Notes under the pieces: model-generated
What the model was told of the DNA's origin: nothing
The model's input: the letters and a program-made list of their open reading frames with translations, nothing else
Databases searched by the model: none
In this document: piece after piece, positions 34,235 through 41,046 of the stretch
Layout: every line of letters begins with the position of its first letter
Position numbering within the stretch: the stretch's first letter is position 1
Translations under genes and position numbers: made by a program
Assembly: GCF_051954455.1 (NCBI RefSeq)
Contig: NZ_JBQCHS010000012.1
Span: 111,671 to 175,670 of the forward strand
Direction of reading: 5' to 3'
Source: Pseudolysinimonas sp051954455
GTDB taxonomy: Bacteria > Actinomycetota > Actinomycetes > Actinomycetales > Microbacteriaceae
DNA: 64,000 nucleotides

Positions 34235-34603
34235 ATGCCCGTGACCGGCCCCGACTTCATCTCCCTCCAGGTGCGCGACCTCGACGCCTCGCAGGCGTTC
34301 TACGAGCGCTACCTCGGCCTCGTCCGCTCGCCGGCCGGCCCGCCGCACGCGGTCGTGTTCGCGACCGCCCCGATCGCCTTCGCGCTCCGCGACCTGGTCG
34401 CCGGCACCGACCTCGACGCGGTCGACCAGCCCGGCATCGGCGTCGCGGTCTGGCTGCACGCGACCGACGTGCAGGCCATCCACGACGCGCTCGTCGCCGA
34501 CGGGCACCGGATCGTCGCGGAGCCGATCGATGGTCCCTTCGGGCGCACGTTCACGTTCGCCGACCCGGACGGGTACCGGATCACGCTGCACGATCGGGGC
34601 TGA
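34235..34603 (+). CDS. VOC (glyoxalase/dioxygenase fold) family protein
   Basis: A 122-residue VOC protein: FISLQVRDLDASQAFYERYLGL at the N-terminus and FGRTFTFADPDGYRITLHD at the end, the two paired beta-alpha-beta-beta-beta modules. Family roles include glyoxalase, resistance by antibiotic binding and dioxygenases; specificity cannot be read. ATG 34235 is chosen over the earlier ATG 34196 because a real Shine-Dalgarno (GAGAGAGG) lies 7 nt before it and the longer form would run through the operator. Probably induced when the MarR protein is relieved by its ligand. Confidence 0.85.
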   Translation: MPVTGPDFISLQVRDLDASQAFYERYLGLVRSPAGPPHAVVFATAPIAFALRDLVAGTDLDAVDQPGIGVAVWLHATDVQAIHDALVADGHRIVAEPIDGPFGRTFTFADPDGYRITLHDRG

Positions 34604-34655
34604 GAAAGGTCCGGAATCGATCCAAACCGGGGGAGCGAGGGTCTCCGAATCCTGG

Positions 34656-34718
34656 GGGTCGCCGGAACTCCCAGCCGGCGACCCTCGGCCCGCTCGTCCA
34701 CATCTCGGCGAGCGGGCC
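34656..34718 (+). terminator. Two consecutive strong hairpins after the VOC gene
   Basis: GGGTCGCCGG (34656-34665) pairs with CCGGCGACCC (34675-34684). GGCCCGCTCG (34687-34696) pairs with CGAGCGGGCC (34709-34718). Both have perfect 10-bp stems. They lie between convergent genes and can serve as a bidirectional transcription end without T-tracts. Confidence 0.6.
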
Positions 34719-34732
34719 GCTTCCGTGTCGGG

Positions 34733-34765
34733 GGTCTCGATGCGGCGCTTCGCGCCTACTCGACC
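34733..34765 (+). repeat. Dispersed 33-bp palindromic element, copy C
   Basis: Differs from copy B by one base (GATGCGG for GATACGG). Its right end supplies Val-Glu and the TAG stop of the minus-strand hydrolase that ends at 34756. It is separated from copy B by about 1 kb. Confidence 0.85.
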
Positions 34766-35577
34766 CGCGGGAGGGTGCTTTGCGGCTGTTCGACCGGGGG
34801 GAGGGGCTCTCCGCGGAGGAAGGCGACGCCCGCGCGACGGAACTCGCCCGAGGTGGGGGCGTTGAAGTGGGTGCGGCCCGGGATCTCGAGGAAGGCGCCC
34901 TGCGGCGTCGCGGCCGCGAGTTCCCGGGAGATGTCGATGATGGGATCCTCGGTGCCGGTCGCGAAGAGCACCGGTTGCGTGGGCGTCTCGTGCGGGTCCG
35001 GCTGCGCTCCGCCGTTCATGCCCTCGATGAGCGCGATGAGCGCCTCGACGTCGTTGCGCGGATTGCGCTCCGCGAGCTTCGTGTACGCGCGCGTGAGCGG
35101 GTCGGCGATCGGTGACCCGTCGGCGGCGTGCCGGCGGGCGGCCCCCACGTCGAAGCCCGTGAGGCTGTCGCCGTCGGAGATGCCGCCGAGCACCGCGCGG
35201 GTGATGAGGTGCGGCAGCGCGATCGCGCCGAACCAGCCGACCCGGCCGCCGAGCGAGTAGCCGAGGTAGGCGGCGTCGTCGAGTATCCAGGTGTCGAGCA
35301 CCGACTCCAGGTCGGCGACGAACTGGCGCATGGAGTACGCCGCGGGGTCGTGCGGCTTGCCGCTCTCGCCGTGGCCGCGCTGGTCGTAGGCCAGCACCCG
35401 GAAGCCCGCGCGCGTCAGATCGCGGACCCAGCCCGTGACGACCCAGTTGTCGGAGGCGCTCGACGAGAACCCGTGCACCGCGACCACGACCGGCGCGAGC
35501 GGGTCGTCGCCGAAGTCGTACGTCGCGAGGCGGACCCCGTCGCTCGCCATGACGTGCTGCGGCTCGGGGAGGTGCAT
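34756..35577 (-). CDS. Alpha/beta hydrolase
   Basis: A 273-residue hydrolase: VVAVHGFSSSASDNW (oxyanion), YDQRGHGESGKP, nucleophile GYSLGGRVGWFG, acid in ATGTEDPIID and His in GRTHFNAP, a full catalytic triad. Substrate unknown. ATG 35577 is chosen: TACCGT is 6 nt upstream, and the longer frame lies inside the divergent SDR gene. The C-terminus (LPRVE) and stop are donated by the 33-bp repeat. It shares a 24-nt intergenic promoter region with the SDR gene. Confidence 0.88.
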   Translation of the reverse strand: MHLPEPQHVMASDGVRLATYDFGDDPLAPVVVAVHGFSSSASDNWVVTGWVRDLTRAGFRVLAYDQRGHGESGKPHDPAAYSMRQFVADLESVLDTWILDDAAYLGYSLGGRVGWFGAIALPHLITRAVLGGISDGDSLTGFDVGAARRHAADGSPIADPLTRAYTKLAERNPRNDVEALIALIEGMNGGAQPDPHETPTQPVLFATGTEDPIIDISRELAAATPQGAFLEIPGRTHFNAPTSGEFRRAGVAFLRGEPLPPVEQPQSTLPRVE

Positions 35578-35583
35578 GCCTCG

Positions 35584-35595
35584 ACGGTACAGACT
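35584..35595. promoter_or_regulatory. Overlapping divergent -10 boxes for two leaderless-type genes
   Basis: On the minus strand TACCGT (35589-35584) lies 6 nt before ATG 35577. On the plus strand CAGACT (35590-35595) lies 6 nt before GTG 35602. The two -10 elements abut, so the two promoters share the same DNA and probably exclude each other. The start codons are only 24 bp apart. Confidence 0.6.
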
Positions 35596-35601
35596 GGATG
35601 C

Positions 35602-36402
35602 GTGCTCATCGTCATCACCGGAGCGAGCTCCGGCATCGGCCGCGCGGCCGCCCACATGCTCCATGCGCTCGGCCACGACATCGTCGTCGTCGGACGCGAT
35701 CCGCAGCGGACGGCGAGCGTCGCCCGCGAGGTCGACGGCGACCCGTTCGTCGCCGACTTCGACCGGATCGCGGACGTGCGCGAGCTCGCCGCGAAGCTTG
35801 CGGCGGCCTACCCGCGCATCGACGTGCTCGCCAACAACGCGGGCGGCATCATCAGCTCCCGCGGGATGAGCGCCGACGGCGTAGAGCGCACCTGGCAGCA
35901 CAACGTGCTCGCGCCGTTCGTGCTCACCAACGCGCTGCTGCCGACGCTGCGGGAGTCGGGATCCACGCTGATCTTCACGGGCAGCGCCGCGAACAAGTGG
36001 GGCACCGTCGACCCCGCGAACCCGAACCGCGACGGCAAGGCCTGGCTGCGCGGCACGCCCGCCTACGGTGCCGCGAAGCGCGCCGACATCATGCTCGCCC
36101 GGCAGTACGCGAAGCGGGAGCCGGAGCTGCGGTCCTATTCCTTCCATCCGGGCGCCGTCGCGACCGGGTTCGCGAACCTCGACAAGAGCCCGCTCGCGCC
36201 GCTCGTGCGCGCCGCGATCAACACCCCGGAGCAGGGCGCGCGCCTGCTCGTGATGCTCGCCTCGACCCGGGTCGACGCCCCGAACGGCTCCTACTTCGCC
36301 GGCAATCACGTCGACCGCGGCCTCGCGGCGCAGGCGCGCGACGAGGCCGCGGGCGACCGGCGGTGGGCGGCGCTGGAGGGCCAGGCCGCCGCGATCGGCT
36401 AG
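35602..36402 (+). CDS. SDR family oxidoreductase
   Basis: A 266-residue short-chain dehydrogenase: ITGASSGIGRAAAH (cofactor motif at the very N-terminus), NNAGG, catalytic Ser in FTGSAANK and AYGAAKRAD with the Tyr-x3-Lys pair, then SFHPGAVATGF. It resembles retinol-dehydrogenase-like actinobacterial SDRs. Substrate unknown. GTG 35602 is chosen because the Rossmann strand begins at once and CAGACT is 6 nt upstream. Confidence 0.86.
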   Translation: MLIVITGASSGIGRAAAHMLHALGHDIVVVGRDPQRTASVAREVDGDPFVADFDRIADVRELAAKLAAAYPRIDVLANNAGGIISSRGMSADGVERTWQHNVLAPFVLTNALLPTLRESGSTLIFTGSAANKWGTVDPANPNRDGKAWLRGTPAYGAAKRADIMLARQYAKREPELRSYSFHPGAVATGFANLDKSPLAPLVRAAINTPEQGARLLVMLASTRVDAPNGSYFAGNHVDRGLAAQARDEAAGDRRWAALEGQAAAIG

Positions 36403-36415
36403 CGGGACCGCCGCC

Positions 36416-37183
36416 TCAGAGCGTGCGGCTCTCGCCGGGCGCGAGCACCACGAGCTCCGACCGACCGGCTGCCGCGAAGGCGTCCGCGAAGTCCTGCTGC
36501 CCCTGCGTGAAGTGCGCCCAGCCCTCGGCGTGAACGAGCACGATCGCCCGGGCGTCGAGCAGCTCGGCCGCCTTCACCGCCTGATGCGCGCGCAGCGTCA
36601 GGTAGGCGTCGAGCCGCTTCGCGCGCGCCCCGCCGCCGAACAGCACCGCGAGTTCGATCGGGCCCTGATTGTCGACGACCTCCTCGACCACCCGGACCGA
36701 CGCGTTGTCGCCGCTGACGTACGTCGTCGGAACGCCGTCACCGGCGAGCACGAAGCCGATCACCGGGCCCGAGCTCGCCTCCATCCCGTCCGGTCCGTGC
36801 TGCGCCGGCACCGCGCCGATCGTGAGCGTGCGCCCGTCGGGCAGCGTCGTCTCGGTGTGGGTCCACGGCGCGAGCCCGAGCGCGGTGCCGCCGAGGCGCT
36901 CGGCCGCGGCGGTCGTGGTCACCGTCAGCGGAACCGTGGCGAGGTACTCGCGGCCCGCCCGGTCGAGGTTGTCGGGATGCTGGTCGTGCGACAGCAGGAC
37001 GACGTCGACCGTGCCGACCTCCGCAGCGCCGAGCGCCGGCCCGGTCGTCTTGACCAGCACGCTCGGACCGCTCGGGTACTCGCCCGGCGGGTCGAAGGTG
37101 GGGTCGACGAGGATCCGGATGCCGGCGACCTCGAGCAGGATCGTCGGGCCCCCGATGAGGGTCGCGGTGAGGGCGTCGGTCAC
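36416..37183 (-). CDS. MBL-fold metal-dependent hydrolase (UlaG-like)
   Basis: A 255-residue metallo-beta-lactamase-fold protein: TATLIGGPTILLEVAGIRILVDPTFD, the metal motif LSHDQHPDNLD (H-x-D-x-H-x4-D variant), a later His in PAQHGPDG and LVHAEGWAHF near the end. It resembles the UlaG-type cytosolic hydrolases acting on phosphodiester or lactone bonds; the substrate is unknown. The GTG start lies 1 nt after the stop of the NYN gene, so both are likely on one transcript. Confidence 0.82.
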   Translation of the reverse strand: MTDALTATLIGGPTILLEVAGIRILVDPTFDPPGEYPSGPSVLVKTTGPALGAAEVGTVDVVLLSHDQHPDNLDRAGREYLATVPLTVTTTAAAERLGGTALGLAPWTHTETTLPDGRTLTIGAVPAQHGPDGMEASSGPVIGFVLAGDGVPTTYVSGDNASVRVVEEVVDNQGPIELAVLFGGGARAKRLDAYLTLRAHQAVKAAELLDARAIVLVHAEGWAHFTQGQQDFADAFAAAGRSELVVLAPGESRTL

Positions 37184-37184
37184 G

Positions 37185-38087
37185 TCAGCGCTTCGTCTGC
37201 ACCCGCGGCCCGTTCGGCGCGGCGTCCTTCTTCACCCGGATCACGTCGGTGCGCGAGTCGAGGAACTTCGTGAACGTCGAGAACCCGAGCGTCTTCTCGT
37301 TGAAGGTCGGGTCGATGCGGAGCATCTGGTTCTTGAGCTGCGAGTTCGAGGCCCAGTCGTCGTCGCCGCGCGACTCGACGACGCGCAGAGCACGGAGGAG
37401 GAGCGCCGTGGCGCCCTCGGGGGTCGACGACTCGGGCGCCTCCGCGTCGGGCTCCACCGGCTCCTCGACCGCGGGCTCCGGCTCGACGGCCGGCGCCGTC
37501 TTCTCGGCACGGCGCGGCGCCGGCGCGTGCGGCTCGACGCCCGGCAGCGCGTCGTAGTCGATGAACTCGTCGCACGCCGCCATGAGCGCCCGGCTCGTCG
37601 CGCCGGCGACGCCGATGCCGATGACGGTCCGGCCGAGCTTGCGGCTGCGCTGGGCGAGGGCGATGTAGTCCGAGTCGCCCGCGACCAGCACCACGGTCGA
37701 CAGGTCGTCGAAGCGGAACAGGTCGTCGAGCACGTCGACGGCCAGGCGGATGTCGGCCCCGTTCTTGCCGCCGGAGGTCACCGGGAACAGCTGCACGAGG
37801 TCCACCGCGCGGTTGACGAGCTGGCTGCGGTAGTTGGCGTTCACCGGCGCCGACCAGTCGGCGTAGGCCTTGGTGACGGCGAGCGTCCCGAATGAGGTCG
37901 CGTAGTCGAGGATCGCGCCGATGTCGACGCGCGCCTCCTCGAGCCGCTGCTTCGCGGTGTCCGTCTCGCTGCGGCGGGCGTTGTCGCGGTAGAAGTCGCC
38001 CCGCCCGAAGAGCTGGTCGTAGCGCGAGATCACGACGTTGTCGAAGTCGAGGTAGACGCCGACGCGCCCGTCTGAGGGTTCGGCCAT
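37185..38087 (-). CDS. NYN domain ribonuclease-like protein with C-terminal OST-HTH (LOTUS) domain
   Basis: A 300-residue protein. The N-terminal NYN/PIN-like domain has YLDFDNVV, GADIRLAVD and VLVAGDSDYIAL, the acidic residues of the Mg-dependent RNase centre. A Pro/Glu-rich linker (about 188-225) leads to a C-terminal OST-HTH/LOTUS-like domain with LLLRALRVVESRGDDDWASNSQLKNQMLRIDPTFNEKTLGFSTFTKFL. This NYN-LOTUS layout is like limkain-type RNA-handling proteins; in bacteria the RNA target is unknown. TAGGCT is 6 nt before the ATG. It is divergent from the DUF4239 gene and has an MBL-fold gene downstream. Confidence 0.88.
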   Translation of the reverse strand: MAEPSDGRVGVYLDFDNVVISRYDQLFGRGDFYRDNARRSETDTAKQRLEEARVDIGAILDYATSFGTLAVTKAYADWSAPVNANYRSQLVNRAVDLVQLFPVTSGGKNGADIRLAVDVLDDLFRFDDLSTVVLVAGDSDYIALAQRSRKLGRTVIGIGVAGATSRALMAACDEFIDYDALPGVEPHAPAPRRAEKTAPAVEPEPAVEEPVEPDAEAPESSTPEGATALLLRALRVVESRGDDDWASNSQLKNQMLRIDPTFNEKTLGFSTFTKFLDSRTDVIRVKKDAAPNGPRVQTKR

Positions 38088-38093
38088 GGGGCG

Positions 38094-38113
38094 AGCCTAG
38101 CCCGGCCTAGGGT
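38094..38113. promoter_or_regulatory. Back-to-back divergent -10 boxes
   Basis: Minus-strand TAGGCT (38099-38094) is 6 nt before ATG 38087, and plus-strand TAGGGT (38108-38113) is 6 nt before ATG 38120. The whole intergenic region is 32 bp, so no room remains for leaders or independent upstream promoter elements. Confidence 0.6.
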
Positions 38114-38119
38114 GTCGCC

Positions 38120-38905
38120 ATGGACTGGTTCTACGGCCTGCCGGAGGCCGTGTCGCTGCCGCTGTTCGTGGGTCTGTTCGTGATCCTGTCGCTCGTCGTG
38201 CTGCTCGCGCTGCGGCCCCTCGTGCGCCGGCTGGCGGCCGACCACGAGGAGTGGGACCGCGTGCTCGGCTACGCGATCGCGTCCTTCGGGTTGTTCTACG
38301 GCATCCTGCTCGCCCTCGTCGCGGTCTCCGTCTACAACAACTTCACCGCCGTGCACCAGGACGTGCTGAACGAGACCTCGCAGCTCGCGGCGCTCTACCG
38401 CGACGTGTCGGGATTCCCGCACGACCAGAGCGCGCCGCTGCAGGACGGGCTGCGGCACTACACGCAGATCGTGATCGCCCAGGACTGGCCGCTGCAGCGG
38501 ATGGACGTGCCGCCGAACGAGGGCAACGCGGCGCTGACCTCGTTCCAGACCCGGCTGCTCGCGCTCGAGCCGCGCTCGCCGGGCGACCAGGCGCTGCTCG
38601 GGCAGACCATCCAGGAGTACAACTCGTTCGTCGCCGCCCGCCGCTCGCGCATCGCCGACACCGAGGTCGCGCTGCCGGGGCTGCTCTGGGGCGTGCTCTG
38701 GACCGGCGCCGTCATCAACGCCGTGATGCTCGCCCTCATCCAGGTGAAGCGGCTCACGATCCACGTCGTCATGGCGGGGCTCATCGCGCTCTACGTCGGG
38801 CTGCTCATCTACGAGACGGCGAGCATGGATCACCCGTACTCGGGCACGATCGCGATCGGGCCGAGCGACTTCCAGCTCGTGCTGCGGCAGGTGATGGGCG
38901 GCTAG
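38120..38905 (+). CDS. DUF4239 family membrane protein
   Basis: A 261-residue protein with two N-terminal membrane segments (about 12-33 and 50-70), a long soluble helical domain, and two C-terminal segments (about 190-210 and 217-236). FYGILLALVAVSVYNNF followed by LNETSQLAALYRDV is typical of DUF4239, a family of bestrophin-like outline with unproven function. TAGGGT is 6 nt before the ATG. Its stop overlaps the convergent coiled-coil gene by 4 nt. Confidence 0.82.
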   Translation: MDWFYGLPEAVSLPLFVGLFVILSLVVLLALRPLVRRLAADHEEWDRVLGYAIASFGLFYGILLALVAVSVYNNFTAVHQDVLNETSQLAALYRDVSGFPHDQSAPLQDGLRHYTQIVIAQDWPLQRMDVPPNEGNAALTSFQTRLLALEPRSPGDQALLGQTIQEYNSFVAARRSRIADTEVALPGLLWGVLWTGAVINAVMLALIQVKRLTIHVVMAGLIALYVGLLIYETASMDHPYSGTIAIGPSDFQLVLRQVMGG

Positions 38906-39783
38906 CCGAGCTTCGCGCGGGCGGCCTCGGCGCGGGCGAGCGCCGCGCGCGCCTGGTCGGCGCGCCGCTCGGCGCCGCCCCGATCGCGGTCGAGGCGCTG
39001 GAGCTCGCGCTCGGCCCCCGCGAGCCCGCGGCGGGCCGCGCGCAGCTCGGTCTCCAGATCGTCGACCTCGGTCGCGAGCTCCTCGCGGCGCCGATCGACG
39101 TCCGCGGCGCGCTCGCCGAGCTCGCGGGTGGCGGCCTCGGCACGGCCCGCGGCGCGGCGTGCATCGGCCACCACGGCGTCGGCATCCGCCCGAGCGCGCT
39201 TCAGCTCGGCCTCCGGGTCGACCACGGCGCGCGGGCCGGTCCGCCGAGCCGGACGCGGGGCCGTCGCGGCGCCGTCGGGGACGGCCACCGCGCCGTCGAG
39301 GTCGACCGGGTCGAAGCCGACCGCCTCCAGCCCGCGGAGCAGCCGGCCCGAGCGGACCGCGGCCGCCGCCTCCGGGTCGGCCATCGCCGACTGCAGGGTC
39401 TCGGCGACCTCGTCGAGAACGCCCTGCGCGAGCGCGCGTCCGGCGGCGTCGGCCAGCTCGCCGGCGCGCGCCGCCAGAGACCGGACCAGGTCGCGGCGCT
39501 CGCGCCCGAGGGCGGTCAGCGCCTCGCGGTCGGCGGAGGCCTGCGCGGCCCGCAGCCGCTCGCCGAGCCGGTCGACGTCGCGGAGGTCGGCGTCGCGGGC
39601 GAGCAGGTTGACCGCCCACGCGACCGGCGCCGGGCGGCGGAGCGCCTTCACGGCATCCGCGAGGTCCCGGTCGCCGGCCCGCAGCTCCTTCGACCGGGCG
39701 TCGCGCGCGGCGATGAACTCCTGCGGCGGCAGGGCGTACAGCTCGTCCGCGACGCCCGCGAGGGTCGGACCGCGCTGCGCCAT
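38902..39783 (-). CDS. Coiled-coil hypothetical protein
   Basis: A 293-residue protein with a conserved-looking N-terminus (DELYALPPQEFIAARDARSKELRAGD, then ALRRPAPVAWAVNLLARD) and a long Ala/Arg/Glu-rich coiled coil from about residue 195 to the end. No membrane segment or catalytic motif. The family is common in actinobacteria but I know of no function; a structural or scaffolding role is possible. TAGGGT is 6 nt before the ATG. Confidence 0.7.
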   Translation of the reverse strand: MAQRGPTLAGVADELYALPPQEFIAARDARSKELRAGDRDLADAVKALRRPAPVAWAVNLLARDADLRDVDRLGERLRAAQASADREALTALGRERRDLVRSLAARAGELADAAGRALAQGVLDEVAETLQSAMADPEAAAAVRSGRLLRGLEAVGFDPVDLDGAVAVPDGAATAPRPARRTGPRAVVDPEAELKRARADADAVVADARRAAGRAEAATRELGERAADVDRRREELATEVDDLETELRAARRGLAGAERELQRLDRDRGGAERRADQARAALARAEAARAKLG

Positions 39784-39809
39784 GCTGCGACCCTATTGCG
39801 CGCCTCCGC

Positions 39810-40967
39810 TCAGGGCGGGTAGACGACCCAGAGCAGCTCGATCGCGACGAACTGCAGCGCCACCCCGAGCCCGAAGGAGATCCAGCGACGGGGCGCCGAG
39901 CCGGTGAAGAACGGATGCCCGAACAGCGGCGAGAGCGGCATGAGCATCCGCAGCAGGCTCTGCGTCGGCAGGAACACCGCCGCGAGGTAGCCGCCGTAGC
40001 TGAACACGAAGGCCCACAGGTCGGTGCCGAGCCGCCGTCCCGCGCGGCTCACCATCAGCGTCACGAACGCCGCCAGCACCGCGGCGACGAGCACCGCGCC
40101 CCCCACCCCGAGCACTCGCGTCCAGAGCCGGAACGACGGCGAGAACGGGACGAGCACCGTGCGCCCGATGAAGTCCTGCCACCAGGCGAACTCGGTGTCG
40201 AAGTACGCGCTCGGGTCGCCCGTCACCCCGGCCGCGATCATCGGCCACGCGAGCCCGGCGGCGATCACGACGACGATCGCCATCCCCGCCCCGGCCCAGT
40301 GATGCGCGCGGATCGGCTGCCGCCGCACCAGGCGCACGACCGCCTTGATGACGAGCGCGGCCCCGAGCGCGAGGGCGCCGGGGTGCGTGAACGACGCGAG
40401 CACCGCGAACGGGATCATCAGCCAGTACTTCCGGCGCATCATCGCGGCGATCGCGCAGAACATCAGGAAGAGGACGAGCGACTCCGCGTACGCGAGCTGC
40501 AGGAGCCACGCCATCGGCCCGAACGCGAAGAATACCGACGCCCACCACGCCGCACGCGTGCCGAACCGCATCCGCACGACGCGGTGCAGCGCGAACACCG
40601 CGGCCCCGCCGGCGATCGTCGCGACGAGCGGCCCGGCGATCTCGAACGGCAGCCCCGTCACGGTCATGAGGCCCCGCGAGACGGCCGGGAAGACCGGGAA
40701 GAACGCCCAGGCGTTGTAGGAGACGTCGCCGTTCGGGAAGAGCGGGAGCTGCTCGGGGTAGCCGTGCAGCGCGATCTCGCGGTACCAGAGCGCGTCCCAC
40801 GCGTTCAGGAACCCGGTGAACCCCGGCCCCGGCTGCAGGTAGGCGGCGGGGCGGTGATGGGGGAGCAGCCAGGCCAGGAGCAGGAACCCGGTGGAGACGG
40901 CGCGCGACAGCGCGTACATCACGACGAGCGCCGCCCCGAGCGGCACCGTCCGCCCCAGCACGCGCAC
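39810..40967 (-). CDS. Integral membrane GT-C glycosyltransferase (PIG-V-like mannosyltransferase)
   Basis: A 385-residue protein with about ten hydrophobic segments. The motif NAWDALWYREIALHGYP in the first extracytoplasmic loop matches the WDxxWY signature of PIG-V/Mannosyl_trans2 proteins, whose Asp is catalytic in polyprenol-phosphate-mannose-dependent transfer. The acceptor may be a cell-wall glycolipid or protein; unknown. GTG at 40967 has CAGGAT 7 nt upstream. It is divergent from the antiporter transcription unit. Confidence 0.8.
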   Translation of the reverse strand: MRVLGRTVPLGAALVVMYALSRAVSTGFLLLAWLLPHHRPAAYLQPGPGFTGFLNAWDALWYREIALHGYPEQLPLFPNGDVSYNAWAFFPVFPAVSRGLMTVTGLPFEIAGPLVATIAGGAAVFALHRVVRMRFGTRAAWWASVFFAFGPMAWLLQLAYAESLVLFLMFCAIAAMMRRKYWLMIPFAVLASFTHPGALALGAALVIKAVVRLVRRQPIRAHHWAGAGMAIVVVIAAGLAWPMIAAGVTGDPSAYFDTEFAWWQDFIGRTVLVPFSPSFRLWTRVLGVGGAVLVAAVLAAFVTLMVSRAGRRLGTDLWAFVFSYGGYLAAVFLPTQSLLRMLMPLSPLFGHPFFTGSAPRRWISFGLGVALQFVAIELLWVVYPP

Positions 40968-41010
40968 GACGCCGATCCTGGCACGCCCGCGCCTCCGCTA
41001 CCGTGAGCCC

Positions 41011-41046
41011 ATGCGTCCGGCGCCCCGAAAGAGCCCCTCGCGATGA
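41011..41046 (+). CDS. 11-codon upstream ORF coupled to the antiporter gene
   Basis: ATG at 41011 is placed 6 nt after TACCGT (40999-41004), the leaderless pattern of this window. The frame reads M-R-P-A-P-R-K-S-P-S-R and stops with TGA at 41044-41046, which overlaps the antiporter ATG at 41043 (ATGA). The antiporter start itself has no strong Shine-Dalgarno. A ribosome loading on the leaderless ATG would terminate on the antiporter start and could reinitiate. The peptide is basic and proline-rich, which could cause pausing. Confidence 0.55.
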   Translation: MRPAPRKSPSR

